NCBI GenBank assembly: GCA_937921555.1 | Contig: CAKZUV010000092.1 | Span: 1 to 33,097 of the forward strand | Length of the DNA: 33,097 nt | Source of the DNA: an uncultured Saprospiraceae bacterium | GTDB lineage: Bacteria; Bacteroidota; Bacteroidia; Chitinophagales; Saprospiraceae | Reading direction: 5' to 3' | Part shown: piece by piece, positions 1-7,601 of the stretch | Layout: the number at the start of each line of letters is the position of its first letter | How positions within the stretch are numbered: position 1 is the stretch's first letter | The notes under the pieces: model-generated | The model's input: the letters and a program-made list of their open reading frames with translations, nothing else | What the model was told of the DNA's origin: nothing | The model's database searches: none | Program-made: the position numbers and the translations under genes

Positions 1-1505
1 GGTTTGGGAATGTTGTTAGATGATTTTACCGGTGGCGTTTCCACTACTGCGGGAGCAGGTGCTTCGATTCTTTGTGGATTGGTTCTTACCATGGCGACCG
101 CAGGTGGTTCTTTTTCCGGAGTGGTGGTTTCTGGTTCACAATCCTCTTCTTGCATTGCTTGTTGTTGCGCGTGCACCACGGCAGCAGGAGCCGTACTGAC
201 AGGGGATAAACTGGCTACGGCAGTGGAAGCCGGATCGGAGGTAGCATACGTATTTTGATATTTTCGATCAATATATAAAACTGGTCCGTTGCTGGGATTC
301 CATATTTTTAAATTAGCCGGTGGCGTAAAAACATCATAGGGATCAACCGATCCTACCTCGTCCGCATTATTGGTTTCGACCGTTCGGATCTCGATATTAT
401 TTTCACTAATAAAAATCCATTTAAACTGATTAAAACTCCCACTGTTACGCGTCCATTTTTTATCATCATTATTTCTGCGTAACGGAGCACCCCAGCAACC
501 TTCCCCGATGTAAACGGTACCCGTCTGATCATCGCGGATGAATCCCATATCACTGCCCGGTCCGGAGTCCGGCCGGACGGGCCAGGTGGTTTTTACCGTG
601 TGTGCATCTGATTCTACGACTACGTCAACACCATGGTCGTAAAAAGGAATTCCCCAGTTTTTATATTGTGCATTCTGTTCGCGCTTTGCCTTGGTATGAG
701 GCCGGATCGCAAAATGATATTGCGCAAATTTCCAAGTTATATGATCGTTGCGGGAAAGGTCATCCCGCAGCCATGCTCCCTGGTCACCACCGCTGGCAAT
801 CAGTGAATTCAGGGTATAAACCCGCAGTAAATTTCCGCCGAGATTTAACGCATAATAAACTTTGGGGTTTTCTACATCAAAAATATCTACGATGGATTCA
901 TTGGAATATTCGTGATTACCACGGGCGACAATCAGTGGCGTCAGCCGGCCATCTTCTCCCACGGTGTACTGCCAGTCGTCCAGCCAGTATTTCCATTCCC
1001 GGGCCTTGTCAGATCCCGTCATGTCACCCCCGAACATAACACAATGAGGCCGTAATTTACTGACCAGTTTATTCGCATTTTTTCGTCCGGTCCGGTGATT
1101 ACGGGAATCTCCTCCTGCGATAATACTCAGACGTTCGTACGGGTGATCAGGGGCTGTTCGGAAAGACATGGGTTCGCTGACTCCTTCGCTGTCCACGATG
1201 ATAAAATAATAAACGGTATTGGGCTGTAAACCACGGAGCCGGACAAACTGATTATTCATCCCTTTGGCCATTACCGTCCGGTCAGGACTTTGCGACCACG
1301 TATAGGCGCGGGTATCCGAGCCGTGCTCGTAGATGTCGTAGTAAAGCGTAGGGCTATTACCGGATATCTGATTCCAGCCAATCGTCATGGTGGTCGCGGG
1401 ATCGTTGCGCCACATACAACGGTATTTGTCCGTTTTCGCACATAACTCATTGGTAAATCCCATCAACATCAAAATAACAGCAAAGCGAAAAATTGGTAAA
1501 TACAT
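1..1505 (-). CDS. Secreted purple-acid-phosphatase-like metallophosphoesterase, C-terminus cut by window edge
   Basis: The frame is open from an ATG at 1505 to the left edge, 501 codons without a stop. A signal peptide (hydrophobic residues about 4-17, likely cut after LCA near 23) is followed by a fibronectin-like N-terminal domain typical of purple acid phosphatases (WRNDPATTMTIGW, then LRGLQPNTVYYF). The metal-binding motifs come in family order: GGDSR (D133), GGDM (D161), GNHE (N197, H198), YHFAIRPH (H264, H270) and SDAHT (H302). The second motif lacks the usual GDxxY tyrosine and the last is SDAH instead of GHxH, so the metal site or substrate may differ from classical enzymes. After about residue 400 comes a low-complexity tail rich in Pro, Ala, Val and Glu, with no folded domain visible before the edge. 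The role is likely phosphate-ester hydrolysis outside the cytoplasm; the substrate is unknown. Confidence 0.85.
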   Translation of the reverse strand, partial: MYLPIFRFAVILMLMGFTNELCAKTDKYRCMWRNDPATTMTIGWNQISGNSPTLYYDIYEHGSDTRAYTWSQSPDRTVMAKGMNNQFVRLRGLQPNTVYYFIIVDSEGVSEPMSFRTAPDHPYERLSIIAGGDSRNHRTGRKNANKLVSKLRPHCVMFGGDMTGSDKAREWKYWLDDWQYTVGEDGRLTPLIVARGNHEYSNESIVDIFDVENPKVYYALNLGGNLLRVYTLNSLIASGGDQGAWLRDDLSRNDHITWKFAQYHFAIRPHTKAKREQNAQYKNWGIPFYDHGVDVVVESDAHTVKTTWPVRPDSGPGSDMGFIRDDQTGTVYIGEGCWGAPLRRNNDDKKWTRNSGSFNQFKWIFISENNIEIRTVETNNADEVGSVDPYDVFTPPANLKIWNPSNGPVLYIDRKYQNTYATSDPASTAVASLSPVSTAPAAVVHAQQQAMQEEDCEPETTTPEKEPPAVAMVRTNPQRIEAPAPAVVETPPVKSSNNIPK

Positions 1506-1525
1506 ATACGTATCTTATTTTTTTT

Positions 1526-1533
1526 CAAATGTA
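1526..1533 (-). promoter_or_regulatory. Possible -7 element (TACATTTG) of the phosphoesterase gene
   Basis: Read on the minus strand this matches the Bacteroidota -7 consensus TAnnTTTG and lies 20 bases upstream of the ATG at 1505. I see no clear TTG -33 element at the usual distance, so the call rests on the -7 match and its position. Confidence 0.35.
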
Positions 1534-1711
1534 ATAAGAATATGAGTAAATCAGGTCTTTGGAACTTCTTTTTTTATAAACCTATTTGAGAAGACTTTAG
1601 TATATAGATTTACGTATCAAGTAAGTATTTGTGTAAATCTTTATGAGCATTATACGGTATATGTCCGCAAAATGTGTCGGATTTTAACGCTTCTTTTCTT
1701 ATGAAACTTCG

Positions 1712-1719
1712 TACCTTTG
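1712..1719 (+). promoter_or_regulatory. Possible -7 element (TACCTTTG) of glyA
   Basis: This is an exact TAnnTTTG match, about 62 bases upstream of the glyA start, in the divergent gap between glyA and the phosphoesterase. It would leave a leader of roughly 55 bases. No convincing TTG -33 element is present. Confidence 0.45.
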
Positions 1720-1781
1720 TTTCCATATTTATCGTTCCCTGCCAAATTTTTTTATAACAACTTACTCAAACCTTATCAGCA

Positions 1782-3065
1782 ATGAAAGATGCTATTATTT
1801 TTGGATTAATCGAAGAAGAATTACAACGACAGCGACACGGGATAGAACTGATCGCTTCTGAGAACTTTACCAGTCAGGAAGTAATCCAGGCGATGGGAAG
1901 TTGTCTGACCAACAAATACGCGGAAGGATATCCGGGTAAACGATATTATGGAGGTTGTGAGGTCGTTGATAAAATAGAACAACTGGCCATTGACCGGCTC
2001 AAGGAATTATTCGGAGCGGAATACGCCAACGTGCAGCCGCACTCCGGGGCACAGGCCAACGCGGCGGTATTTCTGGCCGTTCTGAATGCGGGAGATGCGA
2101 TTCTGGGATTTGATTTGTCACATGGTGGTCATTTATCGCACGGTTCTCCGGTCAATTTTTCGGGGAAAGTTTACCAGCCACATTTTTACGGTGTGGAGGA
2201 AGCGACCGGAATGATTGATATGGATAAAGTAGAGGCCAAGGCGCTGGAAGTAAAACCAAAACTGATTGTATGTGGTGCCTCTGCCTACGCACGCGACTGG
2301 GACTACGCCCGTTTCCGGGCGATTGCCGATAAGGTCGGAGCCTTGTTGTTAGCAGATATCGCACACCCGGCAGGATTAATTGCAGCTGGTTTGCTCAACG
2401 ATCCGATGCCGCACTGTCATATCGTTACCTCGACCACTCATAAAACATTGCGGGGCCCCCGTGGAGGAATTATTATGATGGGTAAAGATTTTGAAAATCC
2501 GTGGGGACGAACGACCAAAAAAGGAACCGTCATTAAGATGTCTTCCATTTTGAACAGCGGGGTTTTTCCCGGTATGCAGGGTGGGCCGCTGGAGCACGTA
2601 ATTGCGGCGAAGGCCGTGGCTTTTCAGGAAGCATTGCAACCGTCTTTCAAAGCGTACGGTGAGCAGGTCATCAAAAATGCCAAAGTTATGGTCGGAGCGT
2701 TACTGGAAAAAGGATATAAAGTGATTTCCGGTTCAACCGATAATCATTTGATGCTGATAGATTTGCGGTCTAAGGGAGTCACGGGAAAGGTGGCGGAACA
2801 GGCGCTGGTCAAAGCAGATATTACTGTCAATAAAAATATGGTTCCTTTTGATACACAGTCTCCTTTTGTTACCTCCGGAATTAGAATTGGAACGGCGGCG
2901 ATTACGACCCGTGGATTTACGGAAGCAGATTGTTTGAAAACGATTGACTGGGTTGACCGCGTACTTTCTGATCCGGAAAACGATGCGGTGATTAGTGCGG
3001 TAAGAAAAGAAGTCAATCAGTTTATGGCGCGATTCCCTTTGTATGAAATGGAGCAGGTGAGTTAA
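1782..3065 (+). CDS. glyA: Serine hydroxymethyltransferase
   Basis: A PLP enzyme that interconverts serine plus tetrahydrofolate with glycine plus 5,10-methylene-tetrahydrofolate, the main one-carbon source in the cytoplasm. The 427-residue length is normal for bacterial SHMT. Diagnostic segments are [11 protein letters not shown] (21-31), [17 protein letters not shown] (42-58), the PLP-ring aspartate in ADIAH (D192) and the Schiff-base lysine in [13 protein letters not shown] (K221). The product feeds purine synthesis, which suits the presence of purD in the same window, although that gene is on the other strand. The start at 1782 gives the usual short N-terminus before the IASENF block. No Shine-Dalgarno is seen, as is normal for Bacteroidota. 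Downstream genes on the same strand are unrelated. Confidence 0.97.
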   Translation: MKDAIIFGLIEEELQRQRHGIELIASENFTSQEVIQAMGSCLTNKYAEGYPGKRYYGGCEVVDKIEQLAIDRLKELFGAEYANVQPHSGAQANAAVFLAVLNAGDAILGFDLSHGGHLSHGSPVNFSGKVYQPHFYGVEEATGMIDMDKVEAKALEVKPKLIVCGASAYARDWDYARFRAIADKVGALLLADIAHPAGLIAAGLLNDPMPHCHIVTSTTHKTLRGPRGGIIMMGKDFENPWGRTTKKGTVIKMSSILNSGVFPGMQGGPLEHVIAAKAVAFQEALQPSFKAYGEQVIKNAKVMVGALLEKGYKVISGSTDNHLMLIDLRSKGVTGKVAEQALVKADITVNKNMVPFDTQSPFVTSGIRIGTAAITTRGFTEADCLKTIDWVDRVLSDPENDAVISAVRKEVNQFMARFPLYEMEQVS

Positions 3066-3117
3066 CCGTTATCAATTATTATTTACAACAAATAAATTTC
3101 TAATAAAATAAATAAAC

Positions 3118-3582
3118 ATGAAAAACCTATTTTTCTTTTTACTGCTGTCTGCTACTTTTTCTTTTGTCGGATGTGGAGATGACGAAGACGATGACCCAGC
3201 CGATTTTATGACAGCGACCATTAATGGAAATGCTTTCGAAGCGAATATTGTCAATGGATTTTCAGATGATAGTTTTGGCGAAGAACTGGTATTGATTATC
3301 GGAAGAGAAAACAGTACGGGTAACGCTATCGGACTTAATGTTCCCACCAGTATTGGTACCGGGTCCAATCAGATTGCAGAAGATGATTTCGGAATTACAT
3401 TCAGTGATGATATTGACAATGGGACAAGCGCCTTTTTTACAGTAGGTACCCTCAATATTACCCGAAACGATACGACTGAAAATGTGATCGAAGGTGATTT
3501 TAATTTTACGGCAACCGATGAGGATGATGCGGCTAACATATTCAATGTTACCGATGGAGAATTTAAAGTTTCTTATCAGTAG
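3118..3582 (+). CDS. Small acidic lipoprotein, possibly DUF6252-like
   Basis: A 154-residue protein with a lipoprotein signal peptide: Lys3, a hydrophobic stretch at 4-17 and lipobox FVGC with Cys19. The cysteine is followed by GDDEDDDP, an acidic run resembling the lipoprotein export signal that sends Bacteroidota lipoproteins to the cell surface, so surface exposure is likely but inferred. The mature part begins FMTATINGNAFEA and is rich in Asp, Asn and Thr. This opening resembles the DUF6252 group as I recall it; no enzyme motif is visible. The gene starts 52 bases after glyA behind an A/T-rich leader (AATAAAATAAATAAACATG) of the kind that drives strong translation in this phylum. Confidence 0.8.
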   Translation: MKNLFFFLLLSATFSFVGCGDDEDDDPADFMTATINGNAFEANIVNGFSDDSFGEELVLIIGRENSTGNAIGLNVPTSIGTGSNQIAEDDFGITFSDDIDNGTSAFFTVGTLNITRNDTTENVIEGDFNFTATDEDDAANIFNVTDGEFKVSYQ

Positions 3583-3671
3583 ATAGCAAGGGAAAGGGTA
3601 AGGTGTTTTCAGGAGTGATTTGCAAGGAATATATTTTTTTCATAAATTTATAGAAATCGAATTTCTTTATT

Positions 3672-4304
3672 ATGAAAAAAAATAACATCCTGATTCTGTT
3701 TTTTGTTTCTATACTTACCACTCTTTTATGGAGGTTATTTCTTCCTTTAAATGACGAATTTTTAGAAATCAGCAATATTGAAATCAATGAAATTCCTCTT
3801 GGATTCGGTGAAATACTTGTATATTTTCTCATCGCTTTACTAGTATCCTTTTCGTTTATCTTTCCTTTTTTATCGAATAAAAATATTCAACCCAAACGTC
3901 CATATTGGGCCAGTATAGTGACGACTATCTTAATCGTATTTTCTGGCTTGTTGATTTTGGATAACAGTATCAAGGGCATTTATCTGGTTAAATACATGGG
4001 AGATGATTTTCCCTTTATTCATCGAATAATAAATTTATATTTTTTACTTCCCATTGCCTTTTTTTTGATCACCAGAGGATCAATTATTCACCTAAAACTA
4101 AGATGGTTGTTACCTTTTTTTTTAATAAACTTTTTATTATTATTGACCTATCTCATGGAATCAGAGAATACGATGATTTTGGCGATAAAGAATTTTAGGA
4201 ACGCTGTGTCTAAAGGCCACTTCTTATTTTATGGAACATTTTTACTCGGACTTTTATCTTTGATATTGGCCAATAGAGTGGAAAATGATGCTTTAAAATC
4301 GTAA
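3672..4304 (+). CDS. Polytopic membrane protein of unknown function
   Basis: A 210-residue protein with about six hydrophobic segments (roughly 5-25, 46-68, 80-97, 117-135, 142-160, 186-203) and short polar links, so an inner-membrane protein. I recognise no family and see no conserved charged pair or catalytic motif. The gene is visibly more A/T-rich than its neighbours. A 6-bp hairpin (AGAAAT at 3652-3657, ATTTCT at 3661-3666) sits just before the start codon and could affect translation. The stop is 2 bases before the ATG of the DUF1684 gene, so the two are very probably co-transcribed and translationally coupled. Confidence 0.7.
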   Translation: MKKNNILILFFVSILTTLLWRLFLPLNDEFLEISNIEINEIPLGFGEILVYFLIALLVSFSFIFPFLSNKNIQPKRPYWASIVTTILIVFSGLLILDNSIKGIYLVKYMGDDFPFIHRIINLYFLLPIAFFLITRGSIIHLKLRWLLPFFLINFLLLLTYLMESENTMILAIKNFRNAVSKGHFLFYGTFLLGLLSLILANRVENDALKS

Positions 4305-4306
4305 CC

Positions 4307-4918
4307 ATGAAAAATCTATTTTTTCTTTTCTTGATTCTAACTTCCTTTACGGTGGTTTCTTTAGATGATTACCAAAAAGAAATTATCGAATACCGGCAGC
4401 AACTCAACGCTGATTATATGAGCCCCGAAAAATCTCCGCTGGATTCAATGTTGCGGGAAAAATTCCGGAAAGCAGGCGGACACCCATTTTTTGAAATAGA
4501 TAAGAACTACAGAGTCGAAGCCAGATTCAAAAAGCATATTGATACACTGACGGTTGAAATTCCCACCTCTTCCGAACGGATGGCCGTTTTTGACAAATAC
4601 GGCGAAGCGACATTTACACTGAACGAAAAAGAATACACGGTAACCATTCATCAATCTCATCGTAGCCGAGAAATGGAGGAGTATAAAGACTGGTTGTTTT
4701 TTATGTTTACCGACTTAACAAACGGAGAGGAAACCTACGGCGGTGGCCGCTATATTGATCTGAAAATTCCGGAAGGCGAAACCATTATCATTGATTTTAA
4801 CAAAGCCTATCACCCGTACTGCGCCTTTACCTACGGTTATTCCTGTCCCGTTCCACCCAGAGAAAACTTCATGGATGAGCAGATTACCGCAGGCATAAAA
4901 TTACTGGAATTGAAATGA
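4307..4918 (+). CDS. DUF1684 family exported protein
   Basis: A 203-residue protein with an N-terminal hydrophobic signal (about 1-18). The core matches DUF1684: an early YQKEIIEYRQQLNADY, then LFFMFTDLTNGEETYGGGRY with YIDLKIP, and a C-terminal IIIDFNKAYHPYCAFTYGYS followed by CPVPPRENF. These Gly/Tyr-rich and CAF...CPxPP blocks define the family, whose biochemical function is not established. It follows the unknown membrane protein by 2 bases, and the pair probably works together at the envelope. The stop codon lies inside a 13-bp sequence that recurs at 5257-5269 in the following repeat region. Confidence 0.85.
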   Translation: MKNLFFLFLILTSFTVVSLDDYQKEIIEYRQQLNADYMSPEKSPLDSMLREKFRKAGGHPFFEIDKNYRVEARFKKHIDTLTVEIPTSSERMAVFDKYGEATFTLNEKEYTVTIHQSHRSREMEEYKDWLFFMFTDLTNGEETYGGGRYIDLKIPEGETIIIDFNKAYHPYCAFTYGYSCPVPPRENFMDEQITAGIKLLELK

Positions 4919-4920
4919 GG

Positions 4921-5092
4921 TTGGTTGGTTAATTAGTTATCGGTTATCGGTTATCAGTTAATCGGTGATTTGTTGACTGGTCACGCAATACGTAATACAT
5001 TCAGGTCATTTGGGACTGTTCAACAATCTGTGTTTTTTTGATACGTTAGCATTGCGTAAAAAGAGACTAATCAACCAATAAACTGATTAACA
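4921..5092. repeat. Short-period array with inverted partner (locus A)
   Basis: The left arm at 4936-4964 has units GTTATCG, GTTATCG, GTTATCA, GTTAATCG (period 7-8) and degenerates up to 4980. The right arm at 5069-5092 has 8-bp units AATCAACC, AATAAACT, GATTAACA, the reverse-complement sense of the left motif. The arms could pair into a long imperfect stem. This lies in the 482-base gap between two convergent genes, the DUF1684 gene and the surA-like gene. I see no coding gene in that gap. Confidence 0.65.
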
Positions 5093-5201
5093 TTTACTTA
5101 TAAAAAATTATTTTATTTATATAAATTAAACTAATTGACTAGACACAGTTAAATGAACATTCCCGACCAGTCACGCAATACGTAATACATTCAGGTCATT
5201 T
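4980..5201. repeat. Exact 32-bp direct repeat, two copies 190 bp apart
   Basis: Positions 4980-5011 and 5170-5201 are identical; the copy begins GTCACGCAATACGTAATAC and ends GGTCATTT. The bases just before differ so that GACTGGTC in copy 1 becomes GACCAGTC in copy 2, its exact reverse complement. Between the copies, ATTGCGT near 5051 is the complement of ACGCAAT in the repeat, so nested pairing is possible. Only two copies exist here, which rules out a CRISPR array. Confidence 0.75.
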
Positions 5202-5265
5202 CAGCCCCAGTTGATTGAACACGCTAGACGATCTTGCATATTATCAGGAAAATGGATGAAATGAG

Positions 5266-5407
5266 GTTGTCTTGTTAAGTGTGTTGGCGCGTTGGCCTTT
5301 CTTTAGGAACACAAGGTGCGGGAAGCCAAATGACACACATGTCGTACAGTCCCGATAAAATCCGCATATCCGCACATCAAAAAATCAAAAAATCCACTAA
5401 TCAATAC
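5266..5407. repeat. Short-period array with inverted partner (locus B), overlapping the end of the surA-like gene
   Basis: The left arm at 5266-5297 has GTT-headed units spaced 8-9 bases. The right arm at 5360-5407 has six back-to-back 8-mers: ATCCGCAT, ATCCGCAC, ATCAAAAA, ATCAAAAA, ATCCACTA, ATCAATAC. The last unit overlaps the stop codon and final residue of the minus-strand surA-like gene, so that protein end was probably built from, or invaded by, the repeat. Confidence 0.6.
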
Positions 5408-6750
5408 CCCTCCTTCCATCTCGCCAGATCATCACAACCAGAATACTGCGGATCTAACTCAATGTAAGTATCTCTGATTTTTTGTCCTACCCATTCGGAC
5501 ATAAATCTGTTCTTTTTAGATTCCAGTGCCGCCGCCTTGATTTTTGAATAATCGAGTGCCAGGCTGGCTTTGTGTGGCTTGGTACGGGACCGTAGCTGAA
5601 TAGCGCGATAACCCTTACGTCCCGTCTGTTCGGTAAATTCAAAAGGAGCGGACAAGTCATTTACTTCCATCGTATCAATGGTAAAATAGATATCCGGATC
5701 GAGGTCTCCAACTTCATAAAAAGTATTACCCGTTTTAGGATTTACCAGATTACCACCATTGGTGTAGCTGGGGACATCTTCGTCCGAAAACCGGTTCACC
5801 GCGTAAACGAAAGGGATACTATCGTGGAGCACCAGATTACGAACCGAGTCGAGTCGGTTGCGGGCAAGCTCTTCGTCGGCTGGCGTGATCTCCGGCGTAA
5901 TCAAAATGTGACGAACGTGGATACTGTTTCCGCGCCGCTCCAGTAATTCCAGTAAGTGGTATCCAAATTGTGTTTCGATGACTTTGGATAATTCGTTGGT
6001 CTCCAGATTATACGCTTCCGCTTCAAATTCACCCACGTAACTTCCACGGGTAGCCCATCCAAGATCTCCGCCCTGTGCGCCGGAACCCGGATCATCCGAA
6101 TATTTTTTGGCCAGTTCCGCGAATTGAGCACCATCAATAATCTGCTGACGAATACCTTCCAGTTTTTCGCGGGCTTTGGTTTTCTCCTCCATATTCTGAG
6201 AAGGATAAATAACAATCTCGGCTACTTCTACTTCGGAATTAAAAAAGGGTAGACTATCTTTTGGAATTTGATTGAAGAAATCTTTTACCTCGGAAGGTGT
6301 AACGGTAGCATCGGCGATAATCTGCTGCTGCATCCGTTCGATCAGTAGTTTATTTTCCAAATCTACCCGAAACTGGGCCCGAACTTTTGAAACCGTGGCC
6401 CCGTAATATTCTTCAAATTGTTTTTCGTCACCGCCCATGTATTGCAGGATCTGATTGATTCTGGCGTCCAGTTGTGATTCAACTTCATTATCTGTGACCA
6501 CCACACTATCCAGCCGGGCTTGATTCAGCATCAGATTCTGGGCCAGCACCTGATCCATGATAACACAACGAGCTTCGTCTCCCAGTTCCGGCTGCCGCTT
6601 CTTGGCCAAACTAAACTGATCTTCGATATCAGAAAGTAAAACGAGCTCTTGACCGACGACTCCGACGACTTTATCAATCACCTGACGATCTTGCGCGTAG
6701 GAAAAGGATACGCTACAAATAACAAAAATAAAAACAATAAATTGACGCAT
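5401..6750 (-). CDS. surA: SurA-like periplasmic peptidyl-prolyl isomerase/chaperone
   Basis: A 449-residue exported protein with signal peptide 1-19 (SFSYA-Q). An N-terminal SurA-type chaperone region (DKVVGVVGQELVLLSDIEDQ at 26-45, a helical stretch to about 165) is followed by a good parvulin domain at about 173-272 (FAELAKKYSDDPGSG, GGDLGW, then QFGYHLLEL) and a second, diverged parvulin-like domain at about 277-388 (IHVRHILI, YTNGGNL). SurA escorts unfolded outer-membrane proteins across the periplasm; here the adjacent SprA barrel is an obvious kind of client, by inference. It is the last gene of a three-gene operon: its ATG overlaps the stop of the gene before it (TAATG at 6752-6748). 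The C-terminal end (EGY) abuts an 8-bp repeat array. Confidence 0.9.
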   Translation of the reverse strand: MRQFIVFIFVICSVSFSYAQDRQVIDKVVGVVGQELVLLSDIEDQFSLAKKRQPELGDEARCVIMDQVLAQNLMLNQARLDSVVVTDNEVESQLDARINQILQYMGGDEKQFEEYYGATVSKVRAQFRVDLENKLLIERMQQQIIADATVTPSEVKDFFNQIPKDSLPFFNSEVEVAEIVIYPSQNMEEKTKAREKLEGIRQQIIDGAQFAELAKKYSDDPGSGAQGGDLGWATRGSYVGEFEAEAYNLETNELSKVIETQFGYHLLELLERRGNSIHVRHILITPEITPADEELARNRLDSVRNLVLHDSIPFVYAVNRFSDEDVPSYTNGGNLVNPKTGNTFYEVGDLDPDIYFTIDTMEVNDLSAPFEFTEQTGRKGYRAIQLRSRTKPHKASLALDYSKIKAAALESKKNRFMSEWVGQKIRDTYIELDPQYSGCDDLARWKEGY

Positions 6751-7601
6751 TAGTTATAAACTTTTATGGTGTTTCGGTTAATCTCCCGCTCGTAAATCTC
6801 TTCCCGCTTTTCATCCAGTAAGGCTATTTTTCTTTTGTGTAAAATCACCCGGCTCATTTGATCAATAACGTATTCCATCGGTGCCACTTCTCCTTTGGGA
6901 ATTCGGCTCAGAATAGTTATGTAATATTTAAACTGATTATCAGTAAAAGTATTTTCCTGGCCGTTGGCAAAGTATTTACTTTTCCGGGAATTCTCTGGCA
7001 GCAGCGTCATCAGGTAGTCCGGACGATACCAGGTACTGTCGCTCATGACAAATTGTGTGCTGTGCGCTACCGCAAAATCTGTTAAATCTTCGCTGCCCGT
7101 TTCTGCGTGTTTTTTCCAAAGCCGATCCGCCTCTTTCAATTTTTCGCTATCTTTTGGAATTTCCATGAATAGGCATTGGACAATGGGCTGCTCCAGATGA
7201 AACTGCTCTTTATTGGTTTCATAATAATCCACTAATTCCTGGGAAGTAATGGTAGAATCCAGTTGTAATTCAACTAAAATTTTTTCATAATTATGCCGGA
7301 TCAGCGAAGAACGGTAATCACGCACCAGATCGTCGATTTTGAGATCTTTTGGTAAATTTCGCTCCGCCTCTTCCATCAGTAACGTTTCTCTGATCCATTT
7401 TTCCATAATCGCACCTGCGATCATGGTACTGTCTTCCGTACTGGCTTCGGCTGGTATCATGGCTTTGACCTCAGAAAGATAAAGTGGTTTTCCGTGGACC
7501 GTAGCAAGCACGGCATCGTTTGCTTCCGGCAGATTCTGTTCGCTTTTACAAGCAAATAAACAGCCGCATCCCCACAAAAAAAATAATAAAAACCGTTTCA
7601 T
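6750..7601 (-). CDS. Lipoprotein with SurA/PpiC-type chaperone N-domain, no clear PPIase domain
   Basis: A 283-residue lipoprotein: hydrophobic signal, lipobox LFAC and Cys18. After the anchor comes VLATVHGKPLYLSEVKAMIP, the signature opening of SurA/PpiD N-domains, then long helices (EKWIRETLLMEEAERN, SQELVDYYETNKEQFHLEQP). The parvulin core motifs (HILI, FAxLAxxxS, GGxLG) seen in both neighbours are missing, so it is probably a pure chaperone or holdase held at a membrane. Both ends overlap the neighbouring genes by one base in TAATG, giving tight translational coupling. It probably works with the flanking isomerases in outer-membrane protein assembly. Confidence 0.8.
   Translation of the reverse strand: MKRFLLFFLWGCGCLFACKSEQNLPEANDAVLATVHGKPLYLSEVKAMIPAEASTEDSTMIAGAIMEKWIRETLLMEEAERNLPKDLKIDDLVRDYRSSLIRHNYEKILVELQLDSTITSQELVDYYETNKEQFHLEQPIVQCLFMEIPKDSEKLKEADRLWKKHAETGSEDLTDFAVAHSTQFVMSDSTWYRPDYLMTLLPENSRKSKYFANGQENTFTDNQFKYYITILSRIPKGEVAPMEYVIDQMSRVILHKRKIALLDEKREEIYEREINRNTIKVYN

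Larger units (their letters stand above)
4911..5269. repeat. Pair of 13-bp direct repeats heading two repeat arrays
   Basis: TGAAATGAGGTTG occurs at 4911-4923 and again at 5257-5269. The first copy contains the stop codon of the DUF1684 gene. Similarity continues weakly on both sides (TGGA before, GTTAA after), so a duplication of the gene end seems more likely than a transposon target-site duplication. No terminal inverted repeats bound the interval. Confidence 0.6.

Noticed and set aside
602-1039. 145-codon + strand ORF
   Set aside because: It is a shadow of the minus-strand phosphoesterase, whose frame is open through the whole region with family motifs.
4980-5201. CRISPR-like array
   Set aside because: Only two copies of the 32-bp repeat, 158 bases between them, and no cas genes.
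4911-5269. Transposon insertion with 13-bp target-site duplication
   Set aside because: No terminal inverted repeats, no transposase, and similarity extends beyond the 13 bp; a local duplication fits better.
5279-5467. 62-codon + strand ORF in the repeat gap
   Set aside because: It runs through the 8-bp array and into the surA-like gene on the other strand; no start context or protein-like pattern.
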